Below are positions 26,121-33,690 of a DNA stretch of 64,000 bases, one piece after another. The first letter of the stretch is position 1, and every line of letters begins with the position of its first letter. A program made the position numbers and the translations under genes. The notes beneath the pieces are model-generated. The model ran no database searches and was not told the origin of the DNA. It saw only the letters and a program-made list of their open reading frames with translations. This DNA is from Halobacterium rubrum (lineage in GTDB: Archaea; Halobacteriota; Halobacteria; Halobacteriales; Halobacteriaceae): the NCBI RefSeq assembly GCF_021729015.1, contig NZ_JAJQQZ010000001.1, positions 992,001 to 1,056,000 on the forward strand. Direction: 5' to 3'.

Positions 26121-26429
26121 TTACTCTGCCGGTGGTGCGCGCGCGACCTCGTAGTCACCGTCCTCCTCGACGCCGAGCACCGCCCACTCGCCGGACGGGT
26201 CGCGGCGCTCGAGCTCGCGTTCGAGGGCGTCTGTGTGCTCCGCCCACGTGACGAAGCAGCGGTAGCCGCCCTCGTCGTTCGTGTCGACGTCGTCGGTGAC
26301 GGCGCGCACTCGTATCTCCTTCCAGTCGCGGGTGGCGGAGAACTCGGCGCCGTCGCCAGCGAGACTGTACCCGAGGTCGTCGAAGATCGACCGGGCCTGC
26401 TCGTCGGGAGGAGTGGTAACAGCTCCCAT
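26121..26429 (-). CDS. Conserved small haloarchaeal protein, function unknown
   Basis: 102 residues from the ATG at 26429; the open frame extends 20 codons further, but those residues are basic and atypical. It begins VTTPPDEQARSIFDDLGY and has a mixed alpha/beta pattern with an internal YRCFVTWAEHTDALERELE. This is a recognisable haloarchaeal-only family (DUF7116-like, from memory), without known activity. Convergent with the aminotransferase. Confidence 0.72.
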   Translation of the reverse strand: MGAVTTPPDEQARSIFDDLGYSLAGDGAEFSATRDWKEIRVRAVTDDVDTNDEGGYRCFVTWAEHTDALERELERRDPSGEWAVLGVEEDGDYEVARAPPAE

Positions 26430-26510
26430 GCAACTACTTCGTTCACGGGCACGGGTCATAAACCTTCTTGCCGTGCGAGGTAGTAGCATACCCTGCTGTA
26501 GAATCGCTGC

Positions 26511-27905
26511 TCAGACGCTGTCGGCGTGGAGCCGCCACCGGCGCACGAAGAGGTCGAGGCCGTCTGCGGTCGGCTCGAACTCGACTGGCACACGGTCGCC
26601 GGCCGCCGACACCGCCTCGAACGCGAGGTCGTCGGGGTCGGTGGACACGGGGCGCGCGGTCACCGTCTCCCCGCCGAGCGCCGTATCGATGCTCACCTCG
26701 ACGCCCCCGCCGGCGGGCTCCACCTCGGCCGACGCGACACCCCGGTAGGACTCGTAGCTGCCCGCGACTCGCCTGGCCTTCGCCCGCAGCCCGTGGAAGG
26801 CCACGGCGCCCGCCGGGTCCTCGCCCTCCACGATGGCCAGCAGCGCGGGGCCGACGTGCATCGGGTGCACCTCGGGGGCCGTGTTCGCCGCCACCGCGAC
26901 CCCGAGCTCGCGCTCGGCGAGGAACCCCAGGTACGCCGACGTCACCGACAGCGTGCCACTGTGGCCGACGAGGTCGTCGCCCCCGAGGAACGACCGCCGC
27001 ATCCAGCCGTAGCCGTACCGCTTCTCGGTGCCGTCGACCTGTTCGCCCCTGCCGACGTGGCCGCGCTGCGCGCGCTCCAGCAGCCCTTCGGGAACGACGG
27101 CCTCGTCGCCGTGCATCGCGAACCGGAGGTAGGCTGCGAGGTCGCGGGCCGTGCTCAGGAGGCCGCCGGCCGCGCCGATGCCCTTCACCGGGAACGTCGA
27201 GCGCTCGGGCCCGTCCTCGTCCATCAGGTACGGCGTCATGCCGTCCTCGTGCTCGGTCGGGTCGGCGGCCAGCACCGACCGGTCCATCCCCAGCGGCGCC
27301 AGCACCTCGTCGTCGACGTACGCCGGGAGGGCTCTGCCGTCCACGGCCTCGACCAGCTCGCCGAGCACGGTGTAGCCCGTGTTGTAGTAGAAGAAGCGCT
27401 CGCCGTCCTCGCCGCCGCCGCCGGCGCGCTCGCCGAGCGACTGCTCGACGTGGCGGCGGTGGTCGCCGTCGCTGCTCAGCGGCGCTGTCTCGCTGCCCTC
27501 GCCGAGCATCCGGGCAGCGAGCGCGACGCTCGCGCCGTCGCTGGGCATCCCGGACGTGTGCGTCAGGAGGTCGTGGACCGTCGGCGGGTCCGCCAGGCCC
27601 TCGAAGTAGCCGTCCACGTGCGCGGTCACGGGGTCGTCGAGGGCGACGTCGCCGGCGTCGACGAGCTGGAGCACACACGTCGCCACCACGGACTTCGTGA
27701 TGGACGCGACGCCGTACAGGGTGTCCGAGGTCGCGGGCTCGTTGGCCTCGAGGTCGCGCGCACCGAAACCGTCCAGATAGGCGACGTCGTCGCCGTCCAC
27801 GATGGCGACACCCGCGCCGGGCACGTCGTTCTCGGTCAGCCAGTCGTCGACGAACGCCTCCACGCGCCGCCGGGTCTCGGCGGCCAGCAGAGCTGTCTCG
27901 GCCAT
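26511..27905 (-). CDS. Serine hydrolase, beta-lactamase/class C family
   Basis: 464 residues. The SxxK motif is Ser68-Ile-Thr-Lys71 in YGVASITKSVV, the YxN-type motif is in FFYYNTGYTVLGEL, and the region DDLVGHSGTLSVTSAY resembles the third (HSG) motif. Family members are esterases or D-aminopeptidases more often than true beta-lactamases. No signal peptide is seen, so it should act in the cytoplasm. The C-terminal 120 residues form an extra beta-rich domain. Archaea lack murein, so a resistance role is unlikely. Confidence 0.87.
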   Translation of the reverse strand: MAETALLAAETRRRVEAFVDDWLTENDVPGAGVAIVDGDDVAYLDGFGARDLEANEPATSDTLYGVASITKSVVATCVLQLVDAGDVALDDPVTAHVDGYFEGLADPPTVHDLLTHTSGMPSDGASVALAARMLGEGSETAPLSSDGDHRRHVEQSLGERAGGGGEDGERFFYYNTGYTVLGELVEAVDGRALPAYVDDEVLAPLGMDRSVLAADPTEHEDGMTPYLMDEDGPERSTFPVKGIGAAGGLLSTARDLAAYLRFAMHGDEAVVPEGLLERAQRGHVGRGEQVDGTEKRYGYGWMRRSFLGGDDLVGHSGTLSVTSAYLGFLAERELGVAVAANTAPEVHPMHVGPALLAIVEGEDPAGAVAFHGLRAKARRVAGSYESYRGVASAEVEPAGGGVEVSIDTALGGETVTARPVSTDPDDLAFEAVSAAGDRVPVEFEPTADGLDLFVRRWRLHADSV

Positions 27906-27967
27906 ACCCGGTGTGTGTCACACAGCAGCAAAGAAGCGAGGGTGCCGGCAGCCCGCCGGCGGGGCGC

Positions 27968-28207
27968 CTACTCGTGGGCCGAATCCCACTCCTCGGGCTT
28001 CCGGAAGTTCCCGCAGACGTTGCACTTGATGCGGCCCATCGAGTCCATCGCGTTGTCGACCGACTCGCAGTTCGAACAGTACCACCCCCAGCGATTCTCG
28101 CGGCTCTCGGTCCGGTACACCACGAAGAACGGGCCGTCCTGCCCGCGCTCCCCCTCGTCCTCGGCGACGTACAGCGTCCCGCCGTCGTCGCGCTCGACCG
28201 TCAGCAT
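27968..28207 (-). CDS. Small zinc-ribbon protein (DUF5816-like)
   Basis: 79 residues from the ATG at 28207. The C-terminal half has two CxxC knuckles, YCSNCESVDNAMDSMGRI and KCNVCGNFRKPEEWD, which should bind one zinc ion. The N-terminal half is a beta strand pair with VVYRTESRENRWGWY. It is a conserved haloarchaeal family; the role is unknown, possibly nucleic-acid or protein binding. It is divergent from the nucleotidase at 28299. Confidence 0.75.
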   Translation of the reverse strand: MLTVERDDGGTLYVAEDEGERGQDGPFFVVYRTESRENRWGWYCSNCESVDNAMDSMGRIKCNVCGNFRKPEEWDSAHE

Positions 28208-28298
28208 ACCCCCGCCTACCGCGGTCCCGCATTTATCGCTTTCTCCCGGGTGCCGGTTCCGAAACCCCCTTGGCCGCCAGCGTCCTCCATCCGCCACC

Positions 28299-29645
28299 GT
28301 GGCTCCCTCCATCTATCACTACTCGGACCTCGAGAGCGTCTACGACACGCCCGAGCGGGCCGGCAGGCTGGCGACCCTGCTCGCCGAGCGCGACGGGGAC
28401 GCCATCGCGGCCGGCAGCGGCGACAATACCTCGCCGGGCGTGCTGTCGCTGGTGACCGGCGGCTGGCAGGCGACGGACCTCTACGACGTCGTCGAGCCCG
28501 ACGTCGCGACGTTCGGCAACCACGACTTCGACTACGGCCCGGAGACGACCGCCGACCTCGTCGCCGCCACGCCACAGACGTGGGTGTCGGCGAACGTCTT
28601 CCTCGGCGACGACCGAATCGCGGGCGTCGACCCGTGGACGCTCGTCGAGCGCGACGGCGTGACAGTCGGCTTCTTCGGCGTGCTGGACGACTCGACGCCC
28701 GCACTGAACCCGATGGCCAGCGACCTCACCGTCACCGACCCGATCGCGGCCGCCGAGGACGCGGAAGCCGACCTCCGGGCGGCCGGTGCCGACTACGTCG
28801 TCGCGCTGTCGCACCTCGGCCGCGGGGACGGGGAGCTCGCCGCCGCCACCACCGTCGACGCCGTACTCGGCGGCCACATCGCCAGCGAGCGCGTCGAACG
28901 CATCGACGACACGCTGATCACGCGCCCGGGCTCCGGGGGCGAGGTTGTCCTCGAAGTCGACCTCGACTCGGGGGACGTCACCCGCCACGTCGTCGACGAT
29001 GCCGCCGTCCACGAGGGCGTCGCCGAGTCGCTCCGCCAGCGGATGGCCGACGCCGGCCTCGACGAGGTCGTCGGGCACGTCGCCGAGCCGATGGAGCGCA
29101 CCGAACGCACGCTGTTCCGGGGCGAGTCCCGCATCGGGAACTTCGTCGCCGACGCCTACCGCTGGACAGCCGGCGCCGACGTCGGCCTCCAGAACTCGGG
29201 GGGCGTCCGCGACGGCCCCGCCCTCGACGGCGACGTGACCGTCGCCGACCTCGTCAGCGTCGTGCCCTTCGAGGAGCCGGTGTCCGTCGCCGAACTCACT
29301 GGCGCCGAACTGCTGGACGTGTTCCGCGCGGCGAAGGGCGGCGACCTCGGGTTCGCCGAACCGGACTGGTGGCACGCCCACGTCTCCGGCGCCGAGCTGG
29401 AGTGGCACGACGGCGACGGCCTCGCGGCGGCCCGTGTCGGCGGGGAGCCCGTCGACCACGACGCCACCTACACCGTCGCCACCACGGACTACCTGTTCTA
29501 CTCGGACGACGAGTTCCCCGCGCTCGACGAACGCCACCGCGTCGACCGCCTCGACGTCCAGCACGAGGTGCTGGCCGCCTACGCCCGCCAGCAGGGCATC
29601 GACCCGAGCGTCGAGGGCCGCGTCCGCCTGCACGCCGACGACTGA
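28299..29645 (+). CDS. 5'-nucleotidase/metallophosphatase family protein
   Basis: 448 residues from the GTG at 28299. The N-terminal metallophosphatase domain shows HYSDLESVYDTPER, AGSGDNTSPGV, FGNHDFDYG (the GNHE/D motif) and LSHLGRGDGE with GGHIASER. The C-terminal nucleotidase domain shows RIGNFVADAYRW, GLQNSGGVRDG (N-GG-R) and VVPFEEPVSVAELTG. There is no signal peptide, so unlike bacterial UshA it should be intracellular. The usual first D-H pair is partly altered (YHYSDLES). The likely job is nucleotide or sugar-nucleotide dephosphorylation. Confidence 0.87.
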   Translation: MAPSIYHYSDLESVYDTPERAGRLATLLAERDGDAIAAGSGDNTSPGVLSLVTGGWQATDLYDVVEPDVATFGNHDFDYGPETTADLVAATPQTWVSANVFLGDDRIAGVDPWTLVERDGVTVGFFGVLDDSTPALNPMASDLTVTDPIAAAEDAEADLRAAGADYVVALSHLGRGDGELAAATTVDAVLGGHIASERVERIDDTLITRPGSGGEVVLEVDLDSGDVTRHVVDDAAVHEGVAESLRQRMADAGLDEVVGHVAEPMERTERTLFRGESRIGNFVADAYRWTAGADVGLQNSGGVRDGPALDGDVTVADLVSVVPFEEPVSVAELTGAELLDVFRAAKGGDLGFAEPDWWHAHVSGAELEWHDGDGLAAARVGGEPVDHDATYTVATTDYLFYSDDEFPALDERHRVDRLDVQHEVLAAYARQQGIDPSVEGRVRLHADD

Positions 29646-29757
29646 CCCACCGGTCCGCCCGCTGCCGACCCGGATGCCGTGCTCGCCACTCCAGCAGTGA
29701 CGCCCCGTCGATCGAGTGGGCCGAACTGCTAAGGAGCCAGTCGCCGTCTGTGCTCTC

Positions 29758-30507
29758 ATGCCGACACCCTACCCCAGCGTCGACGCCGGGTCCTTCCACT
29801 TCAGTCACGAGACCGCGGCCGGCGACATCCTGCTGTGTGGGTTCTCCCAGTTCGGGCTCGCCGGCCTCACCGCCGCCGACTACCTCGTCGACCACCTCGG
29901 GCTCGAACAGACCGGCCACGTCGCCGCCGACGACCTCCCCGCAATCACGCCGTTCGAGAACGGCACGCCCCGCCACCACACCCGGCTGTTCTCCCGCCAG
30001 GACCTCGACGTGACCGTGCTCGTCGGCGAGCTGTTCGTCCCCGTGTCGGCCGCCGAGCCGTTCACGTCGGCGCTGGCCGACTGGCTCGACGCCAGCGACG
30101 TCGCCGAGGTCGCCGTGATGGCGGGGGTACCGATGCCCCACGGCCCCGACGATCACCAGACGTACTACGTCGCCACCGAGGACTATCAGGCCACCCGGCT
30201 CGCCGACAGCGACGTGCCGCCGATGGGCAACGGGTTCCTCGACGGCGTGAACGCGGCGCTGCTCGAGCGCGGCATCGACTCGCCGTTCCGGGCGGCCGTG
30301 TTTACGACGCCCGTCCACGCACAGGCGCCGGACGCCGAGGCCGCTGTCCGGCTCGTGGAGACCGCGAGCGAGGTCTACGGCCTCGACGTCGACACCGGTC
30401 CGCTGGAGGCGTTCGCGGCAGAGGTCGCCGACCACTACGAGCAGCTCAGCGAACGCCTCGAGGAAGCGCCCGAGGCGGAGCGCCCCGACGACCGGATGTT
30501 CATGTGA
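29758..30507 (+). CDS. PAC2-family proteasome-assembly-chaperone-like protein
   Basis: 249 residues from the ATG at 29758. The fold pattern ILLCGFSQFGLAGLTAADYLVDHLGLEQTGHV, then VTVLVGELFVPVSAAEPFTSALADWL and the G-P...GNGFLDGVN region are typical of the archaeal PAC2 (PbaB-like/DUF75) family. Related proteins help assemble proteasome core particles. The C-terminal 45 residues are an acidic helix. It is transcribed in the same direction as the nucleotidase but separated by 112 bp. Confidence 0.82.
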   Translation: MPTPYPSVDAGSFHFSHETAAGDILLCGFSQFGLAGLTAADYLVDHLGLEQTGHVAADDLPAITPFENGTPRHHTRLFSRQDLDVTVLVGELFVPVSAAEPFTSALADWLDASDVAEVAVMAGVPMPHGPDDHQTYYVATEDYQATRLADSDVPPMGNGFLDGVNAALLERGIDSPFRAAVFTTPVHAQAPDAEAAVRLVETASEVYGLDVDTGPLEAFAAEVADHYEQLSERLEEAPEAERPDDRMFM

Positions 30508-30563
30508 AACGGCCGCTTGACCACCCACGAGACACTTACCGGCAGCAGTGAAACCGACGGGGT

Positions 30564-31600
30564 ATGAAGCGACGCGCCCTCCTCGGCACGGTGGCGACAC
30601 TCGGTGCCTCCAGCGCCGCTGCCGGCTGTCTGGGGTCCCCCGGCCAGTCGGACGACTCGACGACAGCGACGACGACGACGCAGTCGCCCACCACGAGCAC
30701 GGAGCCGGGGACCTCGACGACCGACGACGGGACCACCACTCCCACCGAACTGCTGGACCTCGGCGAGCCGGCGTCGGCCGTCGACTGTCCGGTGCCCGAC
30801 GAGGGACGCGCCGTCTGCTACCCCGAGCACGCCGACGCCGCGCTCTCGCTCTCGCCGGACCCGGAGACCGTCGGGCTGCCGGCCGGTGAGACGACGCTGA
30901 CGCTCGCGAACGACACCGACCACGAGTACCGCGCCAACTTCTACGGCTGGACGCTCTCGAAGCGCGTCGACGGCCAGTGGTACCGAATCGCGCCCCAGTA
31001 CCACCCCGAGCCGCTGCACGTGCTCCCGTCGGGCGCGACCCACGAGTGGACGCTCGCTGTCGACAACAGCGAAGCGCCGACGGGGGGCGCCGCCGCCGAG
31101 GAGGACGTCGACCTCGCCGGGCTCGGCGGCGGCGAGTACGCGTTCACCGTCTCCGGGTGGTTCCCGATAAACGACGACCGCGACGGGTCGTTTCACGTCG
31201 CCGCCAGCGCGCGCTTCGACCTCGACGGCGACCCGCTGGAACTCACTCCAGTCGGTGACCCCGACACCAGTCGCGACGGCAGCACGGTCACCGTCACGTC
31301 CAGCGAGGCGCCAACCGAGGAGACGCCGCTGTCGGTGCTCACCGTCGAGCGCGTCGGCGAGGCCGGCGTCCCGCCCTCGCGCCCGATACGGGACCGCATC
31401 GTCGAACAGCTCCTCCGACCCCGGATGGAGGTGATGGGCGACCCGAATCCGCTGCGGAACGCCCTGCCGTTCTTCGAGGACGGCGTCGACACCGTCCGCT
31501 ACGAGGCGCCGTCGGGCGTGACGCCGCCGTTCGGGCTGGACGAACCCTGCTACCTCAGGTACGGCGACGAGATCTACGAGATCGCGAGCGAGCCGAGTGA
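30564..31600 (+). CDS. Tat lipoprotein, function unknown; 3' end uncertain
   Basis: MKRRALLGTVATLG is a twin-arginine signal and AAGC (Cys22) a lipobox. A Thr/Ser-rich linker (residues 29-60) and a beta-rich exported domain follow, up to about residue 345 (YLRYGDEIYEIASEP). The reading frame then has no stop: it stays open to 32198, running in the wrong frame through the first half of the TrmB gene and coding an Arg-rich tail of nearly 200 residues. A TGA in another frame at 31598-31600 is where a normal protein would be expected to end. I place the end there; a frameshift or lost stop codon is likely. Related in type to the lipoprotein at 168. Confidence 0.65.
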
Positions 31601-31686
31601 CTGCCGAGGTCCCACCCGCACTCCGGTGGCGCGGTCGCGGCCCGCCGACCGCCACCTAAAAGGCGGGGCTGTTCGTCCGTACGGGT

Positions 31687-32745
31687 ATGAGCGACGAGGA
31701 CCTCCGCGGGACCGTCGAGCGCGTCGGCAGGGGATTCGACCTCGGCGAGTACGAGGTCGAAGCCTACCTCACGGTGCTCCGGCACGGCGAACTCACCGCC
31801 AGCGACATCGCCGACCGCACCGACATCCCGCAGCCACGCGTCTACGACACCGTCCGGAGTCTCGGCGACCGCGGACTCGTCGAACTCCGGGAGTCCCGCC
31901 CGATGAAAGTCGTCGCCCTCGACCCCGAGGAAGCCTTCTCGAGCCTTCGCCAGGACTTCACCGAGATGGTCGGCGCGCTCGAAGCCGAGTACACCAAGCC
32001 GGCCCGCGAGACCGAGGCCGTCTCGCTGGTGAAGTCGCGGTCGACCATCGTCCGGTACTTCGGCGAAGTCGTCGACGAGGCGGAGTTCGAGCTCGTGTGC
32101 TCGCTCACGCCCAGCCTCCTCGAGCGCTTCGCGGACGACCTTGCGGCCGCGAAAGACCGCGGCGTGAGCGTCGACGTCGTCGTCACGCCCGCCCGTGACG
32201 CCCCGGACCCCGAGGAGTTCGACTACAGTCGTTCGACGACGACGGCGCGCGGCCGTCGCGGCATCACGACCCCCGTCATCGCCGTCGCCGACGGCCACTA
32301 CTCGGTGTACGCCACGCAGGACGCCGTCCGCGACGACTCCGAGCGCTACGGCGTCATCTTCGACCGCTCGGCGCTTGGCTTCCTGGTCTCGGGCTTCTTC
32401 GGCACCGTCATCTGGTCGACGGCGACGGAGACCCTCTACGAACCGGACGACGGCGTCGAACTCCCGCGGACCTACGCCTCTATCCGGCGCTGCGTGCGAG
32501 ACCTCCAGTCCGTCGACGGCGACGTCTACGCGACCGTCAGCGGCCGCGACGTCCTGACGGGCGACGACCGCCGGGTCGCCGGCCGGGTCGCGGAGACGCG
32601 CTTCGAGGAGACCGGCGAGGTCGCCACCATCGTCGTCGACAGCGAGGAGGCAGGTCGCGTCGAAGTCGGCGGCCGGGTCGCCGCGCTCGAAGACGTCGAA
32701 GCACACGAGATAGCCGTCGGCCGCAGCGAGCCGCCGGAACTGTAG
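31687..32745 (+). CDS. TrmB-family transcriptional regulator
   Basis: 352 residues. The N-terminal winged helix ([27 protein letters not shown], then [20 protein letters not shown] and [14 protein letters not shown]) is a TrmB HTH. A coiled-coil linker follows at about 80-115. The larger C-terminal part contains a phospholipase-D-like/effector domain ([13 protein letters not shown]) and a beta-rich sugar-binding-type end. TrmB proteins control sugar transport or central metabolism in response to sugars. It is not next to a transporter here; the neighbours are a lipoprotein and the eIF2B-like gene. Confidence 0.87.
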   Translation: MSDEDLRGTVERVGRGFDLGEYEVEAYLTVLRHGELTASDIADRTDIPQPRVYDTVRSLGDRGLVELRESRPMKVVALDPEEAFSSLRQDFTEMVGALEAEYTKPARETEAVSLVKSRSTIVRYFGEVVDEAEFELVCSLTPSLLERFADDLAAAKDRGVSVDVVVTPARDAPDPEEFDYSRSTTTARGRRGITTPVIAVADGHYSVYATQDAVRDDSERYGVIFDRSALGFLVSGFFGTVIWSTATETLYEPDDGVELPRTYASIRRCVRDLQSVDGDVYATVSGRDVLTGDDRRVAGRVAETRFEETGEVATIVVDSEEAGRVEVGGRVAALEDVEAHEIAVGRSEPPEL

Positions 32746-32765
32746 GAGAACGCCGGCGGTCCCGT

Positions 32766-33617
32766 CTAGTACTCCCGGACGCCCTCGTCCGTCACCACGG
32801 CGTCCAGCAGCCGGGTCGGCGTCGCGTCGTACGCCGGGTTCTGCACCTCGAAGCCCTCCGGCGGCTCCCGGATGACCTCGCTCGTGTCCCGGAAGTCGTT
32901 CTCGAACTGGAACCCCGACTCGACGAGCTTCGCGCCCGACCCGGCCACCGTCACCGGCGTCCCGACGTCGGCCGCCGTCGCCACCAGCGGGTACGTCCCC
33001 ACGCGGTTGTAGTACGTGTCCTCGACGATGCAGTCCATCCCGAGCAGGACCTGGTCGCAGTCGCCGAGGTAGTAGCCGGACGCGCCGTCCACGATGAGGG
33101 TCGGGTCGACGCGGTCCATCGCCGCCAGCGTCCGCGCCGTCTTCCGGCCGAGGTGTCGCGGCCGGGCCTCAGTCACGACCACGTCGAGGTGTTTGCCGTC
33201 CCGCGCCGCCAGTTCGATGGCCTCCAGCACGGTCGACGAGTAGTCGTGCGTGAGCAGCGTCTGGCCGTCTTTGATGCGGTCGGCGGTGGCTTCGGCTGCC
33301 TCGTGTTTCCCGGTGTTCACGCGATCGACCACGTCGTCGATGGCGGCGGCCGTCAGCTCCTGGGCCTCCATCACCGACGCGGGGTCCATGTCGCGGACGC
33401 GCTCGACGACCTCCCGCTGGGTCGTCACCAGCGACGCGTGGGAGGGGTTGGCGCGCCGGAGCGCCGTGCTGTTGCGCTCCAGCGCCCGCACGTACTCCTC
33501 GACGGTCGGATACTCGCCGTCCAGCAGCGCTTCGAGGGCTCGCGCCGCTTTCACCGCGACGACCGAGGAGGAGTGCGTCCGCATCTCGCGGATCTCCTCG
33601 GCAGTCTCGTCTATCAT
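32766..33617 (-). CDS. eIF2B-alpha-like / ribose-1,5-bisphosphate isomerase family protein
   Basis: 283 residues. The N-terminal helical part (VVAVKAARALEALL) and the C-terminal Rossmann-like part (LLTHDYSSTVLEAIELA, VVTEARPRHLGRKTA, VLLGMDCIVEDTYYNRVGTYPLVATA) belong to the eIF2B alpha/beta/delta, MTNA and ribose-1,5-bisphosphate isomerase superfamily. In archaea related proteins work in the AMP/Rubisco pathway as ribose-1,5-bisphosphate isomerase. Here the usual GADRV motif reads GMDCI, so a different member of the family is possible. Convergent with the TrmB gene. Confidence 0.8.
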   Translation of the reverse strand: MIDETAEEIREMRTHSSSVVAVKAARALEALLDGEYPTVEEYVRALERNSTALRRANPSHASLVTTQREVVERVRDMDPASVMEAQELTAAAIDDVVDRVNTGKHEAAEATADRIKDGQTLLTHDYSSTVLEAIELAARDGKHLDVVVTEARPRHLGRKTARTLAAMDRVDPTLIVDGASGYYLGDCDQVLLGMDCIVEDTYYNRVGTYPLVATAADVGTPVTVAGSGAKLVESGFQFENDFRDTSEVIREPPEGFEVQNPAYDATPTRLLDAVVTDEGVREY

Positions 33618-33690
33618 ACAGGAACGTCCGGCGGGTCGAGCAATAGGTCTTTTCGTAAGCCCCTGCTGGCTGCTGCGGGCTCGCGAGCGC

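Noticed and set aside
26511-27905. True beta-lactamase
   Set aside because: SxxK and YxN motifs are shared with esterases and peptidases; archaea have no murein, and there is no signal peptide for export.
26526-29645. A 1039-codon open frame on the plus strand
   Set aside because: Its first two thirds are the antisense of the serine-hydrolase gene and the zinc-ribbon gene; only the last 448 codons (from the GTG at 28299) are protein-like. Long open antisense frames are normal at this GC content.
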